A DNA stretch of 64,000 bases from Crocinitomicaceae bacterium (GTDB lineage: Bacteria; Bacteroidota; Bacteroidia; Flavobacteriales_D; Crocinitomicaceae). Numbering within the stretch: position 1 is the stretch's first letter; the number at the start of each line of letters is the position of its first letter. Positions 44,012 to 53,426 of the stretch are shown here, piece after piece. A program made the translations under genes and the position numbers. The DNA is taken from NCBI GenBank assembly GCA_020436025.1, contig JAGQYP010000003.1:1-64000 (forward strand), written 5' to 3'. The notes below the pieces were generated by a model that searched no databases, was not told the DNA's origin, and saw only the letters and a list, made by a program, of their open reading frames with translations.

Positions 44012-46711
44012 TTAGAAGGGGTATCCAATACCAAAATTGAAACGTGGAACAAACGGTTTCTGAATATTCTGATTTTTCAAAATCACATCATAACTAATAT
44101 CCCCATAAATGGGTTCCCATGCGTCTTCAATGGCTTGCTTATAGAGTTCGCCCGGTTTCCCTACCCATCTTTCACCTTCAGGAAGAGACGGATCGTAAAG
44201 AGGGAATCCAACATCCAATCGAATTTGGAAAAAATCAAAATCTAGCCTGATACCTACACCTGCATTCAAAGCGAATTCTTTCCAAAAATCCCAGCTAATC
44301 TGTCCCCCTTGTCGATTGGGGTCATTGTAGTAGGTCCAAACATTACTGGCATCTGCAAAAATGGCTCCTTTCAAATATTTGTAAATGTCAAATCGAAATT
44401 CAGCTGTAAAAAGCATCCGAATATCCCCTATTTGAGTTTCTGTGCGCGCAGTGTCTGCATAATAGCGATAAGCTCCAGGACCCAAAGCTCTCGAAACCCA
44501 ACCTCTGTTATCCGAAGATCCCCCAGCATAAAATGAATAATCGTAAGGAAGTGCTTTTTGAATATCTCCTCCTGGATCCGGAATCCCCAATCCTCCCATA
44601 AATCTATAGTTCATAGACATTTTAGGAGATAAGGTATGATAGATTCTTAGCTCATTATCCAAACGCAAAAATTTCGAATAAGGAACGCCAAAAACTTTTG
44701 GAATGGAATCTTGAGGTTTATTTTTTACCTTGGAATCTAATAAAGTGACCCCTTCTAGAAAATAACCAGCCGTAACAAAACTTGTGTTAAAGTAAATGGC
44801 TGTATTGGATTGTGTAGTTTGACCATTGTTAAATGTCCACCCCAATCTGAAATCCTCCCATATAAATTGATCACTATAAGAAGCTTGCAAAAACAAATCA
44901 TTGAGATCGTCTAGCCTTTTTTGGAATTCTTCAGATATAATGTCAATTTGAACGTATTTAATATTATTAATCAAGGGAAATCCAGAGTTGAAAACTTGTC
45001 TCGGATCTGAAGGACTCCAACGGTACAAATAAGAGACCTGAAAAAGATCCCGAACAAAGTCTGGACGACTCTGGTGATTGTAAGAAAGTGAATAAATGGT
45101 GATCGGAAAAGTAAGTTTCCCAAAAGTAAGGTATGGGATGGGCAACAAACCGGGAACTTCCAAGGTAGCTGCGGCTCCAATTTCCCATGTGTTAAAAAGC
45201 AGGCCTTTTTTTGTTCCTGAACTATCAGTCAAAATCGTAGGTTGAGATTCAAATCCACCTGTGATACTGACTGTAAATTTCTCTGCACCTCGGAAAAGAT
45301 TCTTATTTGTATATCCCATGGTGGCCGATAAACCTAAAAAACCGTTGGAATAAGTTCCCCTAGGCTCCACTTTGAAGGATTGTTTTTTCGCTTTTAAAAG
45401 ATAGAAATGTGCATCTAAACTATCTGGTCCCACCTCGTTTAATTGCAAATTGATACTTCGGAAAACTCCCAAAGCCTGAAGTCTTCGATAGGTTCTTTCC
45501 GTATTGTAGGATTTGTAATACTTCCCTGGTTCTAAAAAGGATTGGAAACCTACAATTTTGGGTTTTACAAATGGTTTTTTGGGATTAGGCAAATAACCTG
45601 CACCTGGTTTCTTTTCTCTTTCAAAATAAAAAATCAAATTGTAGGGTTCTTTTTTCTTTTCTTTCACCTCATAAATCAAGGTGTCCAGTAGAATTGTCTC
45701 ATTTGAGTTTGTTGGAGTTTCGTAACAATGATAGTATACATCCCGAATGGTGTAAATCACATGATCTTTAGGGTCTATTTTATTCTTATCGTTTTCATCT
45801 GGGATCAGTCTTGGTTTAACTTTGATCTTAATATTGGCTGTATGCGTGAGTTCAAAGGTGTCAATTTCAAAATAGACATGTTCAGGATAAAACCCGAAAA
45901 ATCCTTGCTCACGCATGTATTTAGTCATGAGATTTCTTTCCTTGTTCAACATGTCAGAATCCAAAATCGCACCTTTTTCTAACTTAGTTGACTGATGTGC
46001 TTTCGTAGACTTTCCCCCTAACCAGGATCGAAGTCCCCATTGCGTGTTTTTTGCACTTTCATTATCAATATAAATTGAATCAATTACCATTGGAGTCCCA
46101 GGATAGACATCATAACGAATCCAGGCTTTTCGCTTTAATGAATCGTAAACAATGGTATCTGTCACCTTTCCTTCATAATAGCCTTTCTTCTGCAAATACA
46201 GATTCAATTGTTTGTCCGTTTTGTGTGCAAGAGTTGAATCCAAAATTGAAGGAGGTTCTCCAAGGGTATATTTGATCCATTCTGAAAAAATTTTCTTTGG
46301 ATTGACGGTATCTTTTAAGGTAATTTGTTTGATTCGATAGTATTCCTTGCCCTTTTTAAGAGCCTTCGCCCGTCTTTTTCTATTGATTTTGTCCTGACGA
46401 TCTAATCGCTTCATATTGGTTTCATTCAGCTTGATATTTTTAGCAGCTCTTTTCTCAGCCACTTTTGCAGAATCAACCATATTGAAGAAACCTAATTTGA
46501 ATTTAAAAATGAAGCGGGCATTGGGTTTTTGCTTAAGGACTCCATACATTTCATTCACATCAAGCTGATCGTTTTTATGGAGATGGATTTCATGCCCAGC
46601 TAGTAAATATTTTCCCTCAGGAACGTATTTCGTCTGTTTGCACGAGACTAAAAACACGAAAATCAAAAAGAAAACGGCATATTTGAAATATCTCAAATCC
46701 AAAGGAGTCAA
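44012..46711 (-). CDS. Lipidated BamA/TamA-family outer membrane protein (TamL-like)
   Basis: The 899-residue Omp85-family protein has a lipoprotein signal with Cys24 (FLVSC) followed by KQTKYVPEGKYLL. POTRA-like domains lie at about 30-440 (PPSILDSTLAHKTDKQLNLYLQKKGYYEG and TYRRLQALGVFRSINLQL). A C-terminal barrel (about 470-899) has the D15 pattern FYAGGSSDNRGWVSRALGPGAY, GIRLDFDFFQIRLDVGFPLYD and a final FGIGYPF strand. TamL is the lipid-anchored TamA homologue of Bacteroidota, thought to act in outer-membrane assembly with TamB. No tamB lies in this window next to it. The adjacent divergent gene is a SpoU methyltransferase. Confidence 0.85.
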   Translation of the reverse strand: MTPLDLRYFKYAVFFLIFVFLVSCKQTKYVPEGKYLLAGHEIHLHKNDQLDVNEMYGVLKQKPNARFIFKFKLGFFNMVDSAKVAEKRAAKNIKLNETNMKRLDRQDKINRKRRAKALKKGKEYYRIKQITLKDTVNPKKIFSEWIKYTLGEPPSILDSTLAHKTDKQLNLYLQKKGYYEGKVTDTIVYDSLKRKAWIRYDVYPGTPMVIDSIYIDNESAKNTQWGLRSWLGGKSTKAHQSTKLEKGAILDSDMLNKERNLMTKYMREQGFFGFYPEHVYFEIDTFELTHTANIKIKVKPRLIPDENDKNKIDPKDHVIYTIRDVYYHCYETPTNSNETILLDTLIYEVKEKKKEPYNLIFYFEREKKPGAGYLPNPKKPFVKPKIVGFQSFLEPGKYYKSYNTERTYRRLQALGVFRSINLQLNEVGPDSLDAHFYLLKAKKQSFKVEPRGTYSNGFLGLSATMGYTNKNLFRGAEKFTVSITGGFESQPTILTDSSGTKKGLLFNTWEIGAAATLEVPGLLPIPYLTFGKLTFPITIYSLSYNHQSRPDFVRDLFQVSYLYRWSPSDPRQVFNSGFPLINNIKYVQIDIISEEFQKRLDDLNDLFLQASYSDQFIWEDFRLGWTFNNGQTTQSNTAIYFNTSFVTAGYFLEGVTLLDSKVKNKPQDSIPKVFGVPYSKFLRLDNELRIYHTLSPKMSMNYRFMGGLGIPDPGGDIQKALPYDYSFYAGGSSDNRGWVSRALGPGAYRYYADTARTETQIGDIRMLFTAEFRFDIYKYLKGAIFADASNVWTYYNDPNRQGGQISWDFWKEFALNAGVGIRLDFDFFQIRLDVGFPLYDPSLPEGERWVGKPGELYKQAIEDAWEPIYGDISYDVILKNQNIQKPFVPRFNFGIGYPF

Positions 46712-46753
46712 TACTTTTAGTAATTTTACAAAAATATAATTTTAAGTGTCACA

Positions 46754-47464
46754 ATGACAGCCAATGAAATTAAATTCATAAAGAAACTCCATCAAAAAAA
46801 GTACCGAAAAGAAGAGGGGAAATATTTTGTAGAGGGCAAAAAACTTGTTGATGAGGCTTTAGAAAATTGTCCTCATCTTATTGAGTTCATCTATACTTCG
46901 GATTCCAATTTTGAGGCTTCTAGTGAGGTGAATATTCAGTCTATTTCTCCAAAGGAAATGTCTCGAATTACAGCACTTAAGACCCCAAGTCCATTTTTGG
47001 CTGTCATTAAAATGAATAGTACTGAACCCAAGAAAAAATCAAAGACTCTTTTTCTTGAGAACATTAAAGATCCTGGGAACTTCGGAACCATTATCCGCTC
47101 AGTAGATTGGTTTGGAATGGATGCGGTTTACTATTCTCCTGAATGCGTTGACATCTATAACCCAAAAGTCATCCAAGCCACCATGGGATCTTTTTTTCGC
47201 GTTCCTTTGATTGAAAAAGCGTCTTCAGAATTACGTGCTGTTGGAAGCCAAATTATTGGAGCCACTTTGCAAGGGAATGATTTGGGTGAATTTGTAGTTC
47301 CAGAAAATTTCTGTTTGGTTATTGGAAGTGAGTCCCATGGCATTTCGGAGGATTTAATTTCCCAATTGGATCAACAAGTGAAAATTCCCGGATATGGAAA
47401 AGCAGAATCCCTAAATGCATCTGTCGCGGCTGGAATTTTATTGTTTGCATTTAGTCAATCTTAA
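46754..47464 (+). CDS. SpoU/TrmH family RNA methyltransferase
   Basis: The 236-residue SPOUT methyltransferase has an N-terminal substrate-binding domain (HQKKYRKEEGKYFVEGKKLV, about 10-30). The knot domain carries motif 1 ENIKDPGNFGTIIRSVDWFG (about 103-122), motif 2 LVIGSESHGIS (about 188-198) and motif 3 KIPGYGKAESLNASVAAGI (about 210-228). These enzymes methylate the 2'-O of rRNA or tRNA. It is divergent from tamL and overlaps the convergent FAD gene by 14 bases. Confidence 0.93.
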   Translation: MTANEIKFIKKLHQKKYRKEEGKYFVEGKKLVDEALENCPHLIEFIYTSDSNFEASSEVNIQSISPKEMSRITALKTPSPFLAVIKMNSTEPKKKSKTLFLENIKDPGNFGTIIRSVDWFGMDAVYYSPECVDIYNPKVIQATMGSFFRVPLIEKASSELRAVGSQIIGATLQGNDLGEFVVPENFCLVIGSESHGISEDLISQLDQQVKIPGYGKAESLNASVAAGILLFAFSQS

Positions 47465-48962
47465 TATGAAGGCCAGAATCCATCGCATCCAATAAAAGGG
47501 GAAGACGGTGGTTATCAACACCAGCAAAAATGAAATCAGGATCCGATTTCACTTCATTTAAATCCTGCAGTAAATATCCGGGCCTTGGAATCGGCATGGC
47601 ATGTCCCATGAGTTTGATCTGCACTTCAATGATATTATTCATTCTTATCCCTTGATATTTCTCGATGATCCCTCTAGCGCTTTCAACAATTGCTTTCGGG
47701 TCTTTGAAAATCTCCAGCAAGTTTTTCCTTTCTTCCTTTTTCAAGCAATAATAGGCGGTAATATTTCTAAAAGAGGACTCTACATCAAACTGTGCTCTGG
47801 AATCAACAAACCCCATGAATCCAGGTTCTCCTATCACATCATTTTGCCAGTAATTTTTAGTGAAAGAAATTCCTATATCGGGTAACACAAAATTCAAGAC
47901 CATCCAAGGGGCATAGTCAATGGAATGTTGAAATTGTAAGTCAGGATATATGAATTTTAATGCGTGTTTTTTTCCAGTGTAAATGATCTTTTTAGATGAA
48001 ATGATTCTTGTTTTCTCTTCCATTTCATCCCAAACATAGGTTTGATACTCATTCTTATTTTTTTCAATCTTGTAAACAAATGAATTCAATAGCACTTGTT
48101 GATCATGATTGTGTTGTAGCATCTTTCTCACAAAATAATAATTTCCCTCTGGAGGAGAAAAGGTCTGTGGATTCTCATCGAAATAGGGTCTGCAAGCAAA
48201 ATAATGGATTCCCGCTAAGGCACTTACTCCTTCCATTCCTTCACCATAATCGTCTATGAACTGATAATCCAAAGACTTTGAAAGCAACTCTTCATTCAAC
48301 CCTTTCTGATTCAAAAACTCTTTAAAATTGATCTGATTTAAATGATGGAGTTCTTCTGGGATTAATCGGGTTGGAAGGGGTAACTTCCCAAAATAAGATT
48401 TCATCAAAGCGGAAAATTCCTTTTCTTTTTCAGTGATATTAAGTGGATCTTCTACTATTCGTTTTTCATAATAGGTGATGGATTCCTTGTCAGGTGCTAT
48501 CAAATATTCTTTCTCGACAAACTCCCATTTGTCTAAAATGGAATCAAAACGAACAATTTTTAATTCTTCCAAGTGTTTTAAGACATCTTCTCCATAAAAA
48601 TTAGGATACTCAACGTCATAATGAGCACCTTGTGAAAATATGATTTCCTTAAATGTAGCATAACTCGAAGTTCCTCCGGGTTTGGAAGATGCCTCAACTA
48701 AGATTCGATCTTTTCCTTTACATTTTGTCAATGCAGAAAAACCCGCAATTCCTCCACCTACGATCAGAATTTCTGTACTCAGATTCTCAGTTGGGAATCG
48801 ACTAAAATCAAAACCGGAAGTTAGTTTGTGTCCGATGGTATGCAGCGACTCTACTTTGATTGGATAATCTGACTCAAGGCTAATATCCTTTCCCTTGCAA
48901 CTTTCCAAGATCAAAGGTAAAGAGGCCAAACCTCCCAATTTTATGAACTTTCTCCTATTCAT
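47451..48962 (-). CDS. Exported FAD-dependent oxidoreductase (amine-oxidase-like)
   Basis: The 503-residue protein opens with a twin-arginine-like signal (RRKFIKLGGLASLPL) followed by a lipobox-like ESC with Cys22. A Rossmann dinucleotide-binding motif LIVGGGIAGFSALTKC lies at about 67-82, and SKPGGTSSYATF follows. The middle is adapted to a flavin amine-oxidase/phytoene-desaturase-type substrate domain. The C-terminus has FIFAGVDNHRLPLLLDAMDSGLHI, typical of the FAD-binding end in this group. Substrate unknown. Its 3' end overlaps the methyltransferase gene by 14 bases, tail to tail. Confidence 0.8.
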   Translation of the reverse strand: MNRRKFIKLGGLASLPLILESCKGKDISLESDYPIKVESLHTIGHKLTSGFDFSRFPTENLSTEILIVGGGIAGFSALTKCKGKDRILVEASSKPGGTSSYATFKEIIFSQGAHYDVEYPNFYGEDVLKHLEELKIVRFDSILDKWEFVEKEYLIAPDKESITYYEKRIVEDPLNITEKEKEFSALMKSYFGKLPLPTRLIPEELHHLNQINFKEFLNQKGLNEELLSKSLDYQFIDDYGEGMEGVSALAGIHYFACRPYFDENPQTFSPPEGNYYFVRKMLQHNHDQQVLLNSFVYKIEKNKNEYQTYVWDEMEEKTRIISSKKIIYTGKKHALKFIYPDLQFQHSIDYAPWMVLNFVLPDIGISFTKNYWQNDVIGEPGFMGFVDSRAQFDVESSFRNITAYYCLKKEERKNLLEIFKDPKAIVESARGIIEKYQGIRMNNIIEVQIKLMGHAMPIPRPGYLLQDLNEVKSDPDFIFAGVDNHRLPLLLDAMDSGLHIKID

Positions 48963-49095
48963 AAGTTTCGAGGCAAGATAATGCTCTTTTTTTGAGAATT
49001 TGAAATTTAATCCTGATATTTAGGAAACTTGAAACAAATGGCAGGATTTCTGCGTTAGGAGTTGACAAGTAGTAATTTTTGAAACCCAGTATTTT

Positions 49096-50055
49096 ATGAT
49101 TCGAAATTTGTTCCTTTTGATCGTCCTGAATGTCTCTATTCTCGGATTCGGGCAAGAAGATTCTAAATATTATCAGGTCTATTTTGAAAAGGACACCACC
49201 TTCCGCACCTTCTATCGAAGTCATGAAATTTTCACAGAAAGATGGGACACCCTTTTGAACCCTAAATTTTGGGTCAAAGTGATGGAACTGCCTTCAGATT
49301 CGATGATTGTCAACATAGCAAGAACAAGAGAAATCTTATTTTATGGCAAGATGGGCAATTATACTGATTGGTCAGACAAAAAGAAGGATTCGTTTCGTGA
49401 TTCTATTCGAACTGCCAGAGGATTGGATAGTTTAGAGCGTATTTTTGTCACACAAGGAAAAAACGATTATTATCAGTTCAAACATGCCATTCCGAGTATT
49501 TCCAAGGGTATTGAATTATTTCATCAATTTGATGTAGACCCCTGGTATGCACAAGCAATTTTGTTGATTGAATCTCCTGGGAAAATCAGAAAATCAAATG
49601 TTGGAGCCTATGGTTCTTTTCAGTTAATGAAAGGGGTTGCGAGAACCTATGGTTTGGTGATAAATAAATACAAGGACGAGAGAAAAGATTTTGATAAATC
49701 GGCAAAAGCAGCGAGTCGATTGATTAAAGAAGTCTGTATTCCTCAAGCGAAAAGAATTTTAGCTAAATACAAGATTGTTCCCAACGAAACGGATTTATGG
49801 TTCCGACTTTTCACCATGCATATTTATCATGCAGGGGCTTTAAACGTGGAAGCAGTGGTAGATGCCATCAAACCGGAAAAAGGAGGAAAAGAATTGATTA
49901 CAAAAATGTGGACTACCTCGGCGGCTGGTTTTAAAAATGCTTCTCAAAATTATTCTCAAGTAGCTTTAGCTTCATTAATTAAGTTGGATCGATTGATCAT
50001 GGATGATTGTCATTCCATTTATGATTGTGGAAATGATTTGACAAAGGTAGAGTAA
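49096..50055 (+). CDS. Lytic transglycosylase (SLT domain)
   Basis: The 319-residue protein has a signal peptide (1-19, ILGFGQ), an unassigned stretch (20-145), and a transglycosylase domain. The domain has the catalytic Glu in AILLIESPGKIRKSNVGAYG (about 155-174), then SFQLMKGVARTYGL and IYHAGALNVEAVVDAI near 256. SLT enzymes cleave MurNAc-GlcNAc bonds in murein, producing anhydro ends. The final YNRG-type signature is replaced by IYHAGA. It ends one base before the convergent propeller-SpoIIE gene. Confidence 0.82.
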   Translation: MIRNLFLLIVLNVSILGFGQEDSKYYQVYFEKDTTFRTFYRSHEIFTERWDTLLNPKFWVKVMELPSDSMIVNIARTREILFYGKMGNYTDWSDKKKDSFRDSIRTARGLDSLERIFVTQGKNDYYQFKHAIPSISKGIELFHQFDVDPWYAQAILLIESPGKIRKSNVGAYGSFQLMKGVARTYGLVINKYKDERKDFDKSAKAASRLIKEVCIPQAKRILAKYKIVPNETDLWFRLFTMHIYHAGALNVEAVVDAIKPEKGGKELITKMWTTSAAGFKNASQNYSQVALASLIKLDRLIMDDCHSIYDCGNDLTKVE

Positions 50056-53000
50056 CTAGATTTTTACACCCATTAAACAGATGTCGTCTATCTGTTCCAA
50101 TTCACCTCTCCACTCTTCAATCGTAACATCCAATGTTTCTTTCTGAAATTCTGCATTTTCGTTGTATACGTTGAAAATCAATTGCTTTAAACGAGAATAT
50201 TTGAACTTTTTACCCATGGGTTTATCTGCTACTGATCTACCTCCAAATTGATCTGCATAACCATCTGTAAAGATGATTACCTCATCCCCATTTACTAATT
50301 CCATCACGTGATTCGTAAACTTCTCATTTGCAAAATCTTTTCCTAGACCAAACTTATTTGGCTTCACAGAAAAACCTATCATTTCATCCTCCTCATTGTG
50401 AATGGCATCTGCTCCTTCCGGGATCAATTTTCTTCCTGGATTGAAGACCCAAAGAGGATTGTTTCCTCCACTGAATTCGAGCATTACTTTGTCTCCTTTT
50501 TTGGTCAGCTTACAAAGGGCGATATCCATTCCATCTGCCACAGATTTCCCTTCACTAGAAAAAGCTTCATTAAGTAAAAGATTGACCTTATCAAGAATTT
50601 CAGAAGGTTTCAGAATACCGAATTCACCAACGGCTTTGTTTAGTGCATTCACCCCAACTAACGAAACCATGGCTCCTGGTACTCCATGACCTGTGCAATC
50701 GGCTACGCAGAAAATGGTTGTGTTTTCATCCACCTCACGAATCCAGTAAAAATCACCTGAAACAATGTCTTTGGGTTTGAAAAGAACAAAGGAATCCATC
50801 CCTAGAAGAGATTTCAACTTGGATTCTGCTGGAATGATGGTATCCTGGATTCTTTTGGCATAATTAATTGAATCTGTAATTTCCGTATTCTTAAGGAATA
50901 GCTGTTCGTTTTGAGCAGAAATCTCTTCCGTTCTTTCTTCCACAATTTTTTCAAGAGCCAGTTTCTGTTTTTTCAAATTTCGAACTCGCCATAAGTAGAT
51001 CAAATAGCCAATTCCAAGCAAGACAATCACCATGAAAATCCGGAACCACATATTCATGTAGAAGGGTTCGACAATAGTAAAGGTAAACTCTACTGGTTCA
51101 GACAAAATCACATTTTCAGGAGTTCTAGATCTAATTTGAACCGTGTACACTCCTGGGTCAAGATTGGTAAAGTGTATATAATCTTTACTAGAAAATTCTG
51201 ACCAATCTTCAGCATTTTTGAATTTCCATGAATACTGGACTTTTTCTGGACTAGACAAAAACAAAGCCTTGAAGGTAATCTCAATATAGTTTTTACTGTA
51301 GGGTATTTCGATTGCACTTGGAGGATTAAAATCGGCATTTTCTAAAGCACTTTTGAACCAATCAAAGTTGTAACCATTGGATTCAATTTTTATTATTCGG
51401 ACCGTCGCCTCCTTCTTTACTCCATTTTCGTTTTCCTTTGTGAGGTAATGAATTCCTCTTACCGTTCCAAACCAAATATTTCCTTTACTATCGCACAATA
51501 TCGAATTGACATTGCATTCCATCCCTTTGAAACCATCCTTGGCTCCATAATTCCTAACATATTCAATTTGTTTTTGGCTGTTGAATACAATTTTGGAAAC
51601 ACCTTTTTCAGTTCCAATCCAAAGATTGCCGTTTTGAGATTCAGTAATCGAATAAACATAATTCGAAATGATTCCATCATCATGACTGATTCTCTCCATT
51701 TGAATCTCTACTTTTTCTGGATTGTAATGCACTTTGAACATACCTTCTCCTTCAGTCCCAACCCAAATATTCTTATCTGCATCCATGAAACCAGTATTCA
51801 CCTCAGAAAGTAATTCAGACTGAGCAGGTTTTACAATTCGATCTTCCGAAAAAACATCAATGGCTCCTTCTTTGTAGGCAATAAGAACATTTGAATTTTT
51901 GTCTTTCTCTATAAATGTGATCATACGTCCACTTAAACCATCTGAAGTCGTATAATTGTGAACGTCAAATTCCAATGGATCGCGATTCTTAACTTTCAAA
52001 ATAGTCAGACCATTAACCGTTCCTACCCACATTTCATTTGGATTGACTTCCTTGATCATACTGACATCCGAATCAACAATTTCATCATCCATGTCAATAT
52101 TTCGAATCTGCTTACCACCTTTAAAAACTGAGATTCCAGAAGAAGTGGAATACCAATAATAGCCTTGATGATCTTTGACAACATGATTTACTTCAGGAAA
52201 AATCAACCCTTCTTCCTCGCCAAACTGGACGATTTCCTGAATCAAGTTGTTTTTTAGTTTCAGTTGAGATACACCATCAATCGTTCCGACAAAAATATTT
52301 CCATTTTCATCTTCAAAAAGGTCCAAAATGGCATCAGCCTGTATCCCATTCGCCTTGGTAATGGAAAAGAAGTCGCCCGGAGTATATTTCATGATCCCAC
52401 CGAAGTAAGTTCCAATCCAAACATTCTGGTGATCATCAATTAATAAATTTCGAATCCGATCATCTGACAAACCATTCTTCTCAGTAAGAGTGGCCACAAG
52501 ACCTGTTTTTCGGTTCAAAATTGAAAAACCATCGGAAGTACCCAAATACACATTCCCATTTTCCGTCACGCTCACAGCCATGATTCGATCATTGGTCAAA
52601 CCTTCAGCTACTGTATAAGTTTCTATGACCTGTCCTTCTTTCATGATGGTCAGACCTGAATTTGTACCAACTAACAATTCTCCATTCAAACCCTGGTACA
52701 TGCATAATACACGATTGTGGGTTAAGCCATTTATTGAAGTATAAATGGTCAGGTTATTTTTTGAATCTAATTTCCCTAAACCCGCATCCGTTCCAAACCA
52801 CATATTTTGGCCATCAAAAAGAAGCGAACGAACGCGACGATGCGGTAAACTAAAATTGAATTTGGATTTTTTCTCGAGTTTAAATTCGTTCAGATTGATC
52901 AACGAAACTCCATTATTTGTTGAGATCCAGATATTCTTTTTATTGTCTTCCTCAATATATCGAACAAAATTATCTTCCAATCCATCCTCCGAAGTAAAAT

Positions 53001-53331
53001 TGTGTACGCCATCTTTACCTAAATAAGTAAGTCCCTTTGGAGTTCCAAACCAATACCCCCCTTCAGAATCTTGGAAAACTCGACGTACATTATTATCAAT
53101 TAATCCATGTTGCTTGTTAAAGGTTCGAAATTTCACCCCATCGAAGAAACATACCCCACCGCCTTCAGTTCCAATTACTAATAGGCCTGTATTGTCTTGA
53201 ATGATATCATAAACCCCGGAACGAGCCAGTCCCTCATCTACCGAATAATTTTCAAAATCCAGTTCCTGAGCAAGAGTCATTCTGCCTTGAAACAGAAAGA
53301 AGAGTACTATAAAAAACTTTAGGCTTCTCAT
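50056..53331 (-). CDS. Propeller sensor with SpoIIE-type PP2C phosphatase domain
   Basis: The 1091-residue protein has a signal peptide (1-21), then about fourteen two-component-regulator propeller repeats (DNTGLLVIGTEGGGV, SEGGYWFGTPKGLTYL, KKNIWISTNNGVSLI and similar, about 45-690) forming two blades-of-seven propellers. A Y_Y_Y domain (about 690-755), a transmembrane helix (about 765-785), a coiled coil and a C-terminal SpoIIE domain follow, with VADCTGHGVPGAMVSL, DGMDIALCKL and FTDGYADQFGGRS. In place of the usual histidine kinase the propeller sensor drives a phosphatase, so it should feed an anti-sigma/antagonist partner switch. It is a paralogue of the output domain at 19436. No partner genes are nearby. 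Confidence 0.9.
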   Translation of the reverse strand: MRSLKFFIVLFFLFQGRMTLAQELDFENYSVDEGLARSGVYDIIQDNTGLLVIGTEGGGVCFFDGVKFRTFNKQHGLIDNNVRRVFQDSEGGYWFGTPKGLTYLGKDGVHNFTSEDGLEDNFVRYIEEDNKKNIWISTNNGVSLINLNEFKLEKKSKFNFSLPHRRVRSLLFDGQNMWFGTDAGLGKLDSKNNLTIYTSINGLTHNRVLCMYQGLNGELLVGTNSGLTIMKEGQVIETYTVAEGLTNDRIMAVSVTENGNVYLGTSDGFSILNRKTGLVATLTEKNGLSDDRIRNLLIDDHQNVWIGTYFGGIMKYTPGDFFSITKANGIQADAILDLFEDENGNIFVGTIDGVSQLKLKNNLIQEIVQFGEEEGLIFPEVNHVVKDHQGYYWYSTSSGISVFKGGKQIRNIDMDDEIVDSDVSMIKEVNPNEMWVGTVNGLTILKVKNRDPLEFDVHNYTTSDGLSGRMITFIEKDKNSNVLIAYKEGAIDVFSEDRIVKPAQSELLSEVNTGFMDADKNIWVGTEGEGMFKVHYNPEKVEIQMERISHDDGIISNYVYSITESQNGNLWIGTEKGVSKIVFNSQKQIEYVRNYGAKDGFKGMECNVNSILCDSKGNIWFGTVRGIHYLTKENENGVKKEATVRIIKIESNGYNFDWFKSALENADFNPPSAIEIPYSKNYIEITFKALFLSSPEKVQYSWKFKNAEDWSEFSSKDYIHFTNLDPGVYTVQIRSRTPENVILSEPVEFTFTIVEPFYMNMWFRIFMVIVLLGIGYLIYLWRVRNLKKQKLALEKIVEERTEEISAQNEQLFLKNTEITDSINYAKRIQDTIIPAESKLKSLLGMDSFVLFKPKDIVSGDFYWIREVDENTTIFCVADCTGHGVPGAMVSLVGVNALNKAVGEFGILKPSEILDKVNLLLNEAFSSEGKSVADGMDIALCKLTKKGDKVMLEFSGGNNPLWVFNPGRKLIPEGADAIHNEEDEMIGFSVKPNKFGLGKDFANEKFTNHVMELVNGDEVIIFTDGYADQFGGRSVADKPMGKKFKYSRLKQLIFNVYNENAEFQKETLDVTIEEWRGELEQIDDICLMGVKI

Positions 53332-53389
53332 TCTTGGGATATTAGCTCAAATGTATTCAAAAATTACGCCTAAATTCTAAGAAATCAAT

Positions 53390-53397
53390 TATTTTTG
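53390..53397 (+). promoter_or_regulatory. Candidate -7 box of the rel promoter
   Basis: TATTTTTG matches TAnnTTTG, 30 bases before the ATG at 53427. A -33 element was not recognised. Confidence 0.35.
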
Positions 53398-53426
53398 GGT
53401 AAAACGCATGCATTTTCAATAAGAGT

